NCBI RefSeq assembly: GCF_001039355.2
Contig: NW_019775441.1
Coordinates: forward strand, 306,046-370,045
Source of the DNA: Lingula anatina
Taxonomy: Eukaryota; Brachiopoda; Lingulata; Lingulida; Lingulidae
DNA length: 64,000 bases
Reading direction: 5' to 3'
Position numbers and translations under genes: made by a program. Below the pieces are notes generated by a model. That model searched no databases and had not been told where the DNA came from. It was given only the letters and a program-made list of their open reading frames with translations. Every line of letters begins with the position of its first letter. Position 1 is the stretch's first letter. This document shows, piece after piece, positions 1 through 12,389 of this stretch.

Positions 1-153
1 TTGGAATGTAGCTTAGCTGAATGGGTTATTTTTGGTGTCGCTATCAAATTTAGAAGTTCCCGTGTCATTTAACAATGCCAACGACAAACAATAAAAGTTT
101 TGATAGTTTTTGACAATGGAAAACATAAAATCAAATAGTACTTCTTTTTCCAG

Positions 154-935
154 CCGATAAAAATAAGGACAATCGAGAGCAATCTGCAGGAAGTATTAAA
201 CTAAACGTCCAACCCAACGATTTGGAAGCGCTAATATGGGGTGAAACGGACGCCAAAGAACACATCATGATAAGCTATAACTGGGCACATCAGGAATTGC
301 TTATTAAGGTAAGCAAAGGACGAATGAGATGGTCATGGCTTGGTGTAATTTCTGTTCACACGCATGCTCGGACCTTAACAGATTTTGGTCGGGATGACGT
401 CACCAGATGTTCCAGACTTTTAGGGTTCTTCTTCGTTGACATTTTTGAAGATGTCTCTGTTATCACCATATCCGATAGATAAGTTTCCATAAATAAAAGT
501 AACCCGGTGGCTGGCAATAGCGTAATGTAGTCGTCTTGTAATGTCAATTTAAGCTTTAGTTTTGTCCAAAAGCACCAATATGTATTGTTCATCAACCACG
601 CCCTTAAAGTACTCATCCATTGTTTATAATCCATTGTTCCCTGGCCTTTCCATTGAATTACACAACATATTGTGCAAGTTGTCTTTAGATGGACAGTATC
701 ATGTATTTAATTTCATGCTGTTGTACAGGTACGGGATTACCTGACCCAGTCTGGTTTTAAAGTGTGGATGGACATTAACAACATGTACGGGTCCACGTCC
801 GACGCCATGGCCTCCGCCGTGGAGAACGCTGCCGTGGTGTTAATTAGTATGTCACAGAGGTATAAAGACAGCAAGAATTGTCGCAAAGGTAGGGGCATGT
901 CTGAAAGTGTTGTTGTGAAAAGTGAACTAGCTGTT

Positions 936-985
<50 letters not shown>

Positions 986-2041
986 GAATTCTGTGCCGCA
1001 TTTTTAAAGTTAAGCTCACCTGTTTCAATAAGATTGCTGTGAAATATAGTGTTGAATCCGGTGCACAAACATCTTCAAATATGCATACTCCACACAATAT
1101 AAATTTCATTTATTGAGATAAGTTTTACCATAGTTTGTAACTGCATTTTCACAAATATTCAAAAAATGAAAATAAGCATTAATAGATTTTCATCATTATT
1201 GTTTTAGTTGTTTACGTTTGAACATAATACTCACCGACTTAAATTACTGATTTTCAGAAGCGGAATATGCGGACGAGATCGACAAGCCGATCATTCCACT
1301 TCTAGTTGAAGAGGCCTATAAACCCACAGGTTGGTTGGGAATTCTCGTGGGGAAGGCTCTGTACTACGATATTTCCAGGAAAAGGAATTTTGGACATAAA
1401 ATGCAAGAGCTTGTGGAAGCGCTGGTAAAGCAGGCTGCTGGGGCGAGAAATGAAAATGCTGCAATATCGCCGCTCACTAGGTCTGTCTCGGTAAGTGCTT
1501 GCTCGTTGGTTTGGCGTATGCTGGTTTTATTACCGGCATATTACAAGAATACGACATATTGCCTTGTAGACTACAGCAATATTAAAATTAAGAAAAGGTA
1601 ACCAAATTTTAGGTGTGGATTTATGAACGTAGTTAAAGCTTCAGTATATAAGTATCACAAATAGTTTTAACGTTAAAACGTTATTAGGATATCGATTGTT
1701 CAGTTCGTTTATCAAGTCATATTTTCAATTACTTGCATGTTTGTAAATAATCATAAATAAATCCATTTTCTGGATAGATATATCAACCCAGTAGAATGCC
1801 TAAGGGTGGCAGCAAGTTGGACAGTAAACTGTTCTCCGTGGATGTTTGGCTCCGACAAAACAATCTCCAAAGGTGAGTACATGTACATGCAGGACCGACG
1901 GAAGATTGTAACGTACTTCACCATGTAAAGGGATAGCAAACTAAAAAGGCAATAGGCAGACGCAGTTTTCAGGATGGAGATGCTGTGTCCATTTTTTCGT
2001 AAGCGCAGATCACTTATTATTGCTCATTTCGATTGTTATAT

Positions 2042-2084
<43 letters not shown>

Positions 2085-2660
2085 TTTTTGCTGAGGGGGA
2101 GAAGCGCAGACACCATCAACATCTCAAATTGGCTACTCGTAAGTAGGTCTATGTATGTAATTATCTAAGCATATAAAACTTTCATTACTTTATGTTGAAT
2201 ATTCAAAGACCATCATGAACAATATAATGCATGAACCTCTTGTATTTTCAGATGTAGAAAGTTAGCTACTTTGACGGTACCCGACATTGTGTTCTTGAGG
2301 CATCTCAAGTCTACTGTAAGTTTTAAAATTATTTTGATATTTTTCCAGTTACAAGCATCCTGGTTGTTAACAGTTATAATGTGTTAATAAAACTTTAATA
2401 CTGATTTTCACAATCTTTGATAATCCTATGCAGCTGTGAGGCGACAAAAATTATAATTCAATCATCACATGCAAAACAGATATTAGCAGTTCTGGAATCA
2501 AAATAACACCATTAATGCAGAATGGAGGGACTATACTTAATGTTTCTTTGTTTGTCTTTGATAGGCGCCGGAGTTTTTCTTCAGGCTTCTGTCAGAAAAA
2601 CTAGGACTTGAATCTCTGACCGATCTTAGACTTTTCTGTGATGCACTTGACGAACTGTGA
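154..2660 (+). CDS. TIR-domain protein, 3' part (six exons, 5' end off-window)
   Basis: Exons 154-308, 729-888, 1258-1480, 1792-1872, 2252-2315 and 2565-2660 join in frame to 258 codons plus TGA. The first exon enters in phase 2, so the gene starts upstream of the window. The first three exons read as a TIR domain: HIMISYNW at the start (box 1), VWMDINNMYGSTSDAMASAV with VVLISMS in the middle, then KPIIPLLVEE and GWLG. TIR domains act in innate-immune signalling or as NAD+-cleaving enzymes; the sequence does not show which applies here. The last three exons encode a Leu-rich helical tail (VDVWLRQNNL, FFFRLLSEKLGL, FCDALDEL) that resembles a SAM or death-fold module. The reading frame requires the weak donor GTCTGT at 1481, not the stronger GTAAGT at 1491. 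TIR identity is fairly sure; the tail domain is tentative. Confidence 0.75.
938..979. repeat. (CT)n microsatellite in TIR-gene intron
   Basis: About 20 CT units lie inside the intron between the second and third visible TIR exons. Confidence 0.95.
2038..2091. repeat. (TTTA)n microsatellite
   Basis: About 12 tandem TTTA units lie in an intron of the TIR gene. Confidence 0.95.
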
Positions 2661-5020
2661 TAAAAGTAAAATAGGCTTACACGTGGGCAGAGGAATGACC
2701 CAACCCACTGCGACAGCCTGTTGAATTTCTTCACATGTTCGCAATGTTGGAGAAGGAAACGAAATATGTGCAATATTTGAGAATCTGTGATCAATGACCA
2801 GGGTAAAAGAAAAAAAAAACATTACACGATCCAACAAGAATCAGTAATTTGTATGCAAGTGCATATAGATGAGATTTAGGCCGTTTACTCATCGAGGGAT
2901 ATACGTACGCTATATAATCTGTACCGGTGTAACGAAACTAAGGGTCCGTGTAACAGAAAGTCCGCCCTCCATTTAGTTATAATGGTTAGGGTTAGTCTGA
3001 CCTAGGTGGGTCAAAATCTAGGGCAAGGCTAACCTGTACAAATGAACGGGAAGCGGACTCTCTATCGTTGGGGGCTCTCTGTCACGTTACAACTGATTCA
3101 AGTGTGGAGACAACTTTGCAGCGCCGTAGAGTAAAAAGTGCAAAACACACAGTAATTTTATGTTAAAATGTGGTGCTGTGTCGTTATCAGTTTGTATCAG
3201 TTGTATCATCACGTGCCTTCATTTATGTAAACACATTGTAATGTGAGTTCTTGTTACTGTTTGAAATGAATTATGTTGACATAAAATTCTTGTTGCGTGC
3301 CTCGTTCATTTACTTTACTGCTCTTGGAACACAACACAAGACACATATCTTCATTTGGTAACGAAGGCGTCATCCCCGTTTCTGAGCCTCATTTCTGTAG
3401 CTTTATCATTTTTCGAGAATAGGATACTAACCTATCATCCAACAGTCTTCTTTTCTCAATCGAGATTTGGACATGCTACTTCGGAGTTCTCACATTTAAA
3501 AAAAATCAATGCAAAGCAAATTAAGTCACACCAGTTTATCGAAGTCGATGGGCGTTTAAGACGACCGTTACTGTTAGCCCATTGTCAAGAACCGTTTATA
3601 ACTAATACTAAGGTCAATACTATCTCTGAAATTGCCAATTGCTGAAAATAAAACCAAAGAGCCATTGCGTCAGATGAGACAGGCAGATTGCTATGGTAGC
3701 ACCTGTCACAAGATTACGAGGATAGGAGGTACCGACCAAACGGCCAGCCCAGTGTGATGTCTTTATGTATAGACAGAATCAGCTACAAAACCCCTGGCCT
3801 GGAAACATGATAATGCACCCACTAGAGGCTTATTTCAAGATTAATCCGATCTGTTTTGAAACATACTTATTAGCGTTTTATTTCTGTTTTTTTTTCTGAG
3901 CATGACAGCTCAATCTCATGCACTTTTAGTGATTGTGTAGAGAGATACAGCATGGAAACCTGGACAGTTTATTATTTTCTTTTCATATTAACTTGGGTAT
4001 TTCCTTGGATACATTCTATTTATCTGGAAGATAAAAGCGACATTGTGTATGGCGATGGCACGCAGGCTCACCAAATGCCACGCACTGAAAACCAAATATC
4101 AAAATTCATTTCCTTCTTTATGTCGAGTGTTTAAAACTGAGGAGTTTTTTAATATCCTGAATGCCCGTAAGCCGCTGTCAACACCAAATTATGACAGGCG
4201 TGGCCCAAGCCTTTCTTATCTTTCTTTATGTGGAAAAGACAATTAAGTCGCCAAGGGAAAAATAGCGCCGCCTGATCTTTGCCAGTAGGGAGCAAAGGTG
4301 GCTAGTAAATACAAAAAAGAGAATAGGTGAACAATGTAGGTGCGTTCAAGTGCTATGTCATGTCTTTTGAATTTTTTAAACCGTCCTCACAAAACCTGCT
4401 TTATATACATACCCCACTCACTTCTAGTTGTATTTTAAGGAGCGTTCAGACTTAGGCGTAACCGTATTTGGTTTAAAACGTGTAGCTGGATTTTTGGTTT
4501 ATAACCATAGATTGCTCTGAAACCCAATAGTAAATGAAATTCATCCGAGATAGCCTGTCGGCACCGTGTGGTGTCATAAAGAGATTTAAAAGACTTGCTC
4601 AAATCTGCGTTAGGTGACCGAGGCTAAATTGCTAGCAAAGAGGGCGAAACTGTATGCGCCGAAAATGGCAAGAAGTTCGAGAGAGAGGCAGATAAAGAGA
4701 GAGACCGAGAGACCTGAGAATGGGCTCAGTACTTTCATTGTCCAGCTCTTCTTAAAATGAAAAAGAGACATTATCTTCCTTTTTAAGTCCCTTTCCTTTC
4801 AAACGTCAGTCTATCATTATTTATGACACATCACTGTAATTTGCTCTGACTGGTGATATTTTTTTGGCATATTTAGCTAGAGAATACTTCTTTTCCTATG
4901 TGATACAAAATAGATTGCCATCACACATGTGGGGTCAGTGCATCTTTTGAAAATGTTAGTCTGTAATTTCAACTGAAAACTTATCGTTACTTTCCATGGC
5001 TGGGTCGAAGAATGCACCAA

Positions 5021-5064
<44 letters not shown>

Positions 5065-5272
5065 GGGGGGGGGGGAGGAAGACGATGGAAATCAAGTATA
5101 TAATGACCAGGCCTAGTGGCTGTCGTGCCACTGAGATCCAGTTCAGTTTTAACAATTGGGCCGGTTCTGTGCCATATTCCCAGGGACGAGTTACTAGTAC
5201 AGCACATTTATCCCGTAAAACAGGACGCCCCATGAGTGCACTACGTCACCTTGTCTGACGCCGTCATTTGTC
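2661..5272. other. Intergenic sequence, no supported gene
   Basis: AT-rich sequence. The open frames at 3355-3645 and 3952-4246 have no recognisable domain and no splice or codon evidence. A poly-T/poly-G tract occupies about 5023-5075. The stretch ends at a single N (5273) that looks like a contig join. Confidence 0.6.
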
Positions 5273-5467
5273 NTTAGAAATTATAACAAAAAAAAAAACA
5301 AAAAAAAAAACTTTTTAGAAAAAAAAAACAGGGACTAACTTTGGATGTAAAAAAAGATTCATTGACCATTGGTAAGTATGGGAAAATTATTGTTTACTCC
5401 AGAAAAAATTCATTTTTTGGCCAAAACGAAGAGTTATTATCCCTTTAAAGAGAAGGCCTTAACTTAC

Positions 5468-5709
5468 GTCACAACGACGATTGTATTGGAGACCGTCAAA
5501 CATGGTTTGCAATCGCTCACACCTATCAAAGTATCCGTGGCTAGGTCCAGTTCGTCATTATGGCTTAGAAAAAAGTTAGCACTGTAGATATCACAACTTC
5601 CTTTCGTATACTGAAAGGGAAATTTTCGATTTAATATTATTGCAATTTCTATATGAGGTGACTGCTATGATACTAAGACACAATAGGATTATAATACATA
5701 ATCTTTACT

Positions 5710-5744
<35 letters not shown>

Positions 5745-5782
5745 TTTGTTGTTGTTGTTGTTGTTGTTTTTTGTTTGTTTTT

Positions 5783-5817
<35 letters not shown>

Positions 5818-7243
5818 CTTTTGCTAGCCTCATCTCTAAAAATTGATCATTTATTTTCATTGTATGAAATCATGTAATAAGCATAAGCACAAAAATTGCA
5901 CACAAGTGCGAATGTACTTGCACACACACACACACACACACACACACGCATTCACGCACGCATTCACGCACACACACTTTCGCTAGCTCGATATTCTATA
6001 CGAAATGATTTCAATATTCGGCCTACCGCAATTCCGCAGCCAGTGTCTAGTTTTGCCAGGGGTATAGACACAACATACCGCCCGTTTGTGGCGTCATTTT
6101 GACTCACGCACCTCGAGTCGTTTCCATAGCCCTCCACATACACTTTGCTGGAAGGATATTTTGTTCTAAAGGACGAGTAGTCGTACGGTTTGAACCAGAA
6201 TACCATATTTCCAGTCAGACAGGACACGGTGTCTGAAAATGTGAAGAAAATTTATGAATTTGTCAAAGCATCCCTCACCTTACCCCCATCGACCGACAGT
6301 AGTACTTCTCCGGCACGTTGCAGTACTTTTGTCGAGAGTGAGATGTTAGGCGAGACTGAAGCTGTCTAATTAACGTCCACAAACGACCACCATCGACCAA
6401 GACGTCCAATAACGTCTACAAATGTCCACCAGAATAAAATGGTTGGGAAATCAATATATATCAACCAATTCGGTCATTTTTAGTCCAATTTGTCGGCAAG
6501 GATCTCGTTGATATCGACGTTTACACCGAGGTTTAAACTTCCGATCTGGAAATAGGTTCCAGCGAAGAAAAAGGCATTGCAAAATGAGCTTCCCAAGCGC
6601 GACTTTTCTGTTGTGTTGGCGGCATCTTGGAGAAAATAAGTGACGTCGTTTTACAAGGTCAGGTAATCAGGATTTATTTAAACAAGAAATAGTAAGGGGC
6701 ATTTACGGCCGACAAAGTATTTTAACAAGTGAAGACGAATATGACCTTAACTATGCATGCAGAGGGTTAAACCTACAAGCAGAATACGAAATTTCAGCTT
6801 CGTTATTTGGACCTTACCGTGCTGGTACCCAAGTAGGTGAAAAAGTTCCGAAATAAAAAAAAATCAGAAAAATATCCACAAGCAATAGAAACCGTTGTGT
6901 TTATGACACGCACAATTATCTCATGTTAAACTCACAAACTTCATATGTGGTGACGCAGCATAGTGCTGGCACTTTCAAACCATAGAATTCGAGTTATTTT
7001 CCAGCATATCATTATAATAATTATAATACTTACAGCTGCCATTTTGTCCTTCAACCACTGATGTTATAGACAAGGCAAATAAGATCATCAGTACCCACTA
7101 GAAAAAAATCAAAATAACGAAATTCAGAAGAGAAAAAACAACTTTGTTTTACGGGAATGGATGATGATGATGATGGCGATGATCAGAGAGAAAGAAATAG
7201 AGAGAGAGAGAGGTATACCCACAAATACGGATGCTGATCCCAT
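5468..7243 (-). CDS. Small secreted ZP-N/cuticlin-like protein, gene 1, copy A (last exon missing)
   Basis: Minus-strand exons: 7243-7223 (MGSASVF), 7097-7034, 6232-6027 and 5610-5468, all with AG/GT borders and consistent phase (0, 1, 0, 2). The first two encode a signal peptide of the type MGSASVF-xVLMILFALSITS. The third carries a Cys, FWFKPYDYSSF, SSKVYVEGYGNDSRC and GCG. The fourth carries ANFFLSHNDEL and VSDCKPC. Cys spacing, the KVYVxGYxxDxxC strand and the following CG match the ZP-N half of cuticlin-type ZP domains; those pair C1-C4 and C2-C3 and mediate polymerisation of extracellular matrices. No ZP-C half is seen. The terminal exon found in neighbouring gene 2 would lie beyond the N at 5273 and is absent. 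The short first exon uses donor GTGGGT. Exon structure is well supported; the ZP-N assignment is by pattern only. Confidence 0.62.
5711..5813. repeat. poly-T, (GTT)n and (TG)n tract
   Basis: A compound simple repeat just upstream of exon 4 of ZP-N-like gene 1. It is much shorter in the second block copy (14849-14885), as expected for allelic length variation. Confidence 0.93.
5918..5980. repeat. (CA)n microsatellite
   Basis: CA-rich tract with CATTCACG interruptions in the intron between exons 3 and 4 of ZP-N-like gene 1. A diverged equivalent lies at about 14980-15032. Confidence 0.9.
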
Positions 7244-7536
7244 AGTTCTGCCGATAACGCTTTGAAACCCTTTTCCTCTCCTTTGACTGACGTGTCTCCC
7301 TAACATTGATATACCTTTAGTTATGATATATTACAACACGTGTCAGGTTCAGTGAAAAAAAGGGTCAAAAGCAATTGGCATAATTTCATGCACAATGCGG
7401 ATGTGACAGTGCGCTTAAAGAAATTAGAGTGAAATTATAACAGACACTGAGGATCAGAACATCTTTTCGTGTAAAGGTTTATGGTCAATGCACATCCCGT
7501 TAAATGCCAAATAGTTAAAGAGTCTTCTCTCTCTTT

Positions 7537-7589
<53 letters not shown>

Positions 7590-7590
7590 T
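7537..7590. repeat. (TC)n(AC)n compound microsatellite
   Basis: A TC run followed by an AC run. The equivalent site in the second block copy (16574-16633) has more TC and fewer AC units. Confidence 0.93.
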
Positions 7591-7886
7591 TATTCTAAGT
7601 AAAGTTAAAACATTTTCTGACAAAACTTTGTGTACTTTAATATATGTATGCCTTAAAAAATAAATTATACTGCAGATAAATATAGTTTTTTCTTTTTGTA
7701 CTCTTAGCCATAATGGAAAGGGTATACCACATTGTAACCCTCAAGCTATGCATTGTCCTAAATGTTCAGAATTTGTAAAGAAAATTAGGTGTTGCTGGTT
7801 GTGGTTAAGACAGATGCCCTCTCATCCGCGTAACAAACTACGCCCTAGATATGGCCGTGTTATCTGGGTTATGGTACATGTAATTG

Positions 7887-8028
7887 GTGCTGTAAGCATT
7901 ATGGATTCCTTGCTACACGTCCATGTCCTCTGAGTTCACAGTCCTAACGGTAAACCTGTGCTGTAAGCAACATGGCTTCCTTGTTACACGTCCATTCCCT
8001 TTGAGGTCACAGTCCTAACGGTTAACCT
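7887..8028. repeat. Two tandem 71-bp units
   Basis: The GTGCTGTAAGCA segment starts at 7887 and again at 7958, each followed by ATGG, TTCCTTG, TACACGTCCAT and CACAGTCCTAACGG with few differences. The second block copy keeps the same pair at 16936 and 17007. It lies between the two ZP-N-like genes and has no evident coding potential. Confidence 0.85.
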
Positions 8029-8110
8029 TTTCCGGCTGCAACGTTCATGTCCCTTTATAATTGTGGCTAGAGTCAACGACTGGGTTCCCATCCCCAGATC
8101 GATCTAACAG

Positions 8111-8300
8111 GATCGGTCCATCTCCAAGGAGTTTCTCGCTAAATTGCTTTCAGCTTAAGAGGCTAAGATGTCTGGGACGTCTACTAAAGCTGCTATACGC
8201 TAGTTAATTACCGTTTATCGGCTTCAGTACGCGTGACGGACATATAAGCCGCTAAAGTTAATTGCAATTAAGTGAGAATCCCCTTGGAGATAGCTCGATC
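8111..8300. mobile_element. Foldback (MITE-like) element with GATCG ends
   Basis: The first ~30 bases (GATCGGTCCATCTCCAAGGA...) are the imperfect reverse complement of the last ~30 (...TTGGAGATAGCTCGATC). No coding sequence lies between. A copy sits at the equivalent place in the second block (about 17158-17347). The superfamily cannot be told; no clear target duplication was seen. Confidence 0.55.
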
Positions 8301-9735
8301 CAAAGTTAGTACTTTGTCTCTGGGAATGGTCACTGTGTGTTCTGATTGCCAGCGGTTTGAAGGGCTGCATATTAAAGGAACGAATAATGCACCAGACTCA
8401 AAGGTATATGATCTTTGGATTTCCGATAGGATACATTTAAGAATTTGTAAAATATAAGTCGTGCGTTCAAGAACGGAGTTCAGTTAACGGCTGAGTTTAT
8501 CTTAAGTAAAATGTTAACAAAGAAAGATGAAGGAAAACAAAATACCAAGCGTTTGCCTAAATAGGTTTTATACCTTGCTATAGGGCCTACATTATTTCGT
8601 CGATCGTCAACCGCGATGAACTATGACAAAAAATATCACAAATGTTATCATACAAAAATCACTTAAAATGGAATATTATTATAAGTTTATTGAGCACTAA
8701 ATGATATGAGGATACATTTGAACGCTCACTATAGACTACATTATTTACACAATATATAAAGATATACAAGTATGCTTACGTGCTAAATTACACGTGTTAA
8801 TGCATGTTATGCTATAAGGTACTCAATTAGTGGTTGTGATGCATCAAATTGCAGGTGAACTATGTATTTTTAACAGCAGTCTTTACAATAGTATGCCTAC
8901 CTCCTGAGAGTGAGGGAATTGGTAATGAGTTGTCGTACATTAGTTGTTTATCGAAACATAAGGACAATGCGTGAATTGTTTTTCACTTGCTAACAATCTC
9001 TCTCTCTCTCTTTCTTCAAATCTGTGCATCATAAGGAATAACCCCGCATTTTGTCCTTTTACTAGGGCCTGTGTATCATTGATGAATATTCTTAAATGAT
9101 AGAAAATTCAACCCTAACGACCACTTTGGTCAGTATTCCTAACCTCACTGAGTTTTGTCCTTAAATATGGTGAAAACCAAGACATTTACCTGCAAACAGA
9201 AAACTTAACACAGTAATAGGAAAACGAGTAAGCGTTCATTTAAAATCCCGTTTAAAAACTGCATTATAGTACGCATGTACCTGTATACTGTAGCGTCAGT
9301 GCTGTCTTTTTTTAATAAATGAAAAAATGTTCAAATGTTACCGAAAAGGTGTGTCATGCATATCTTTTCAACAAACAATTATACATGACACTACAAGTCT
9401 CAGAACGAGTTACTTCCTTACTATATGCCTTGATGTTTTATGAAACATCTATACGAAACAGGCAAATTCATTTTGGCAGTCTGCATGCTCAGATGGTTCC
9501 ATTTGCCTCTGACTCTTCCCACAAACCATTTGGTCAAGCAGTTTTTTTTTTTTACAAATATCACGAATTGTTTTTAATGACAGAACTGAAACAGCATTAT
9601 TTTGTAACTGAGACAAAAATATTAAATTAATATATGACCTGTACTGTTTTGATAATGTTCAACAGGTGTGGCTCATAATAAGGTCAGATATAAAGGCGAA
9701 AGATTGTCTAAGTGTCATCTTTTGAACGCGAGGTT

Positions 9736-12067
9736 TCAGGAAAACAAAAGCCACGTGCCTATCCAAGACACAATTGTCAATAAATTCAAAGTACATGTGC
9801 TCGAAGCTTCACTGTCCGGCGGTGATCTGAAACCAAATAAAAAACAAGGAAAATATTATTCTTTTTATTTTTATCTTGTAATGCGAGGATAAGAAATAAG
9901 ATGACATAACGCGGTTCCGTAAAATGACCAAAATGTTGCCAGAAAGATATTAGGATTCGTGTTTTGAACAATGATTAATTGGTTAAATTCCACTCTAGCT
10001 GTTATTTTCCGTATTATTATGGCGTTTTCGAAACTTTTCCTTTAGTGCCGAAAGTAAACTTTCTCCTCCATACCCATTCAAAACAATATCGCAATGGTTA
10101 AAAATTTCATTTTGTTTTGTCCGATAGGCGTTCATTGCCAAGTTTCGCCATTTATGATTCATTTTTCTTAACATGTATGTCGTTTTGTCCTTTTATAAAC
10201 AGGGTCTTTTTGGCCAGAAATACATGGGCATACTTACGTGGGCTGTTGGACGATAATTGGACTTCCATTGGAAACCGTCTGGCATGGCTTACAATTCACC
10301 ACGAGGATGAGATAATCCCGGAGCTGGATAATCTGCTCTGTATGGCGTAGAACAAAAGTTGCATTGTACATGTCACACTCCATCTTCTTGTGCTAAAATA
10401 AATAAATAAATAAATAGATGATTATATTAATGAAATTAATAAATCAATTAATCAATGCAATGACAAGTTACATGCGAATTTTGTAACTCTTGTAATTTTG
10501 TAACACAATCGCTTCTTTATTCGTGTAAACCACATATGTAGATCTATTTCATGCGTATTTAAATTTTCAAAACTAAAAACTTTAAAAGAAATGAACGGTC
10601 TGGTTAACTGATAGCACTGGTTATACGTTGAGTCGCGGGCAATATTCCTTGGCTGCACGGGTATACACGCACCGCATTCACAGCGTCAGTTTCAGCCTCA
10701 TCTCCCACAACCACATTGGTTTGAGCATTTTCCATTTTGAAACCTTTCCTCTAATGTGATTCAAATAAAAGCAAACTAAAAAATGCTAGGCTATTATTTA
10801 TACTTTTTGGTATATTTTTCATAAAATACCAGCTTGAAATTAATTATTTGGTGATTTTCAAAACAATATTGTGTAATGAAAAACGTGCGGTTATTGTTAT
10901 CAGTTATTCATCTTTGGGTCTGTTCCCACAACTTTAGATCGATCTATCACCGCGGGGAGTCTCACCAGACTACCGTCAGATAATCCCCCTTAAGTGTCCG
11001 TCCCCGCCCACTACAAGCCGTAAGGGGCAATTAAATTTCGTGTCCGCCCGGCTGACAGCTATTCAGCGCGAACCCCCAGGGAGTTAGGTCGATCCAAAGT
11101 AGGTCGATCTAATCTATGGAAATGGGGTGTTTGTCAAAGCCGTACCGTGACGCCACATCCGGAGTTGTCTTTGGCAAGGGGAATTCTGATCAAGTTCCAT
11201 TCCATGGTGTCATTAAATTGCCCCACACAATTCGTGTCATTCCCATGGCCTTGTGCATATATCTTACTGGAGGGATAGCGCGCTCTGAAGGCCGCGTAGT
11301 CGTTCGGTTTGAACCAGAATCTCATTTCTTCTGTAAAACAGGTGAAGTTAACTGAAAATGGAAGGAATTATTTGACTTGTTAAATTGTAGCCAGCTTCCC
11401 CTTGATATCAATCTGAAGACAAATTGTTTTTTTTTTTAAATTATTATTTTCTTTTCTTTATTAAGTTAAATATCTGTTTACTTATTGCATGAAAATAAAG
11501 ATATTTTGTGATTAATGAACATAATTTAGCTCCTATATGTATAAAGTGATATTAATTTGTAATTAATTAAAAAGTACAATATTCGAGATCACAGATGGGT
11601 TATGATGTTTGCGAGATACGGTAATGACTATATTTGATAGGACTAGCACAACTCGTACAGGAGGCAAGACTCATGATCAGCTACATTATGTAGTACAGGA
11701 TACACATGTATACCTGCTACGTGATTATATTAGGTACATATACTCGAACAAGAACGGCTAAAAGAAAAGCTAAACCCATTAGTAAACCTATTAAATGTTA
11801 CACTAAGGCAAATTACAAAATACATTATTTGAGGAAAATGTTAAACTTATATAAGCTTATACATCATCCTAAAAGAGCAGTGAAAAACCATTCACAAAGT
11901 ATTTCTTTTACTTGGGCTTTTCTTTAACTCTTTTATTTAATTACTTTCGTATCCAAGCTGTTGTTTTGTTTGTTCGTTTTTCTCCAATCATACTCATACT
12001 CACAGACGCCCTCTGCTATTACTACTGCTGATGCTTTGTGCCAGCCGCAGATTAATATTAACAGCCA
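9736..12067 (-). CDS. Small secreted ZP-N/cuticlin-like protein, gene 2, copy A
   Basis: Minus-strand exons 12067-12004, 11351-11146, 10392-10238 and 9826-9736 splice in consistent phase. The first and second are exactly the lengths (64 and 206 nt) of the matching exons of gene 1. The starting exon with ATG was not identified. The order is: hydrophobic signal segment (WLLILICGWHKASAVVIA), then FTCFTEEMRFWFKPNDYAAF, SSKIYAQGHGNDTNC and SGCG, then MYNATFVLRHTEQ and VNCKPC, and finally a Ser-rich stem with a C-terminal hydrophobic segment (TLNLLTIVSWIGTWLLFS) ending at the stop. No cytoplasmic tail follows, as in GPI-anchored or tail-anchored surface proteins. The domain matches the cuticlin-type ZP-N by Cys positions. 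Paralogy to gene 1 is clear from sequence and exon sizes; function is unknown. Confidence 0.62.
10937..11094. mobile_element. Foldback element related to the 8111-8300 one
   Basis: It begins GATCGATCTATCACC and ends GGGAGTTAGGTCGATC, an imperfect inverted repeat sharing the GATCGA(C/T)CTA ends of the 8111-8300 element. It stops 51 bp from the donor side of exon 11351-11146 of ZP-N-like gene 2. The second block copy has the same element at about 20010-20167. Confidence 0.45.
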
Positions 12068-12355
12068 CTAAAAATAAAAAAGAAATATGAAAGCGAAAGT
12101 AATCGTAAAGGGGTAATGTAATGATACAACACGAACGCGATAATAACTAGGGATCCGGGACTGACTCTCTATAAACAGAAACACATTCAATCGCAATGTG
12201 TATCATAACATTGCATAACAATAAATGACTTTCTAAAAGAGGTGAGTGCAGTATTCATTATTCATTGAAATCCGTGATTTTAATTAAATTAAGAACTTCT
12301 TAAGGAAAGGTTTCATTTGACTGTATCAAACCAGTCTATCATGCACAAGACTAAA

Positions 12356-12389
<34 letters not shown>

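Noticed and set aside
737-1109. Overlapping frames with RERERE or SLSLSL runs
   Set aside because: Caused by the CT microsatellite in a TIR-gene intron.
3952-4246. Frame starting METWTVYYFLFILTW, which looks like a signal peptide
   Set aside because: Only 60 codons, no domain, no splice continuation and AT-rich codon content like random sequence.
4877-5233. 118-codon minus-strand frame, considered as a tail exon of ZP-N-like gene 1
   Set aside because: Most of it is Pro/Lys from poly-G/poly-T. It has no stop after the hydrophobic stretch and no acceptor in the right phase.
9319-9630. 103-codon plus-strand frame
   Set aside because: The second block copy breaks this frame, so it is not conserved even between near-identical copies.
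9668-9892. 74-codon plus-strand frame open in both block copies
   Set aside because: It is the reverse strand of the last exon and flank of ZP-N-like gene 2.
10117-10350. 77-codon plus-strand frame open in both block copies
   Set aside because: Antisense shadow of exon 10392-10238 of ZP-N-like gene 2.
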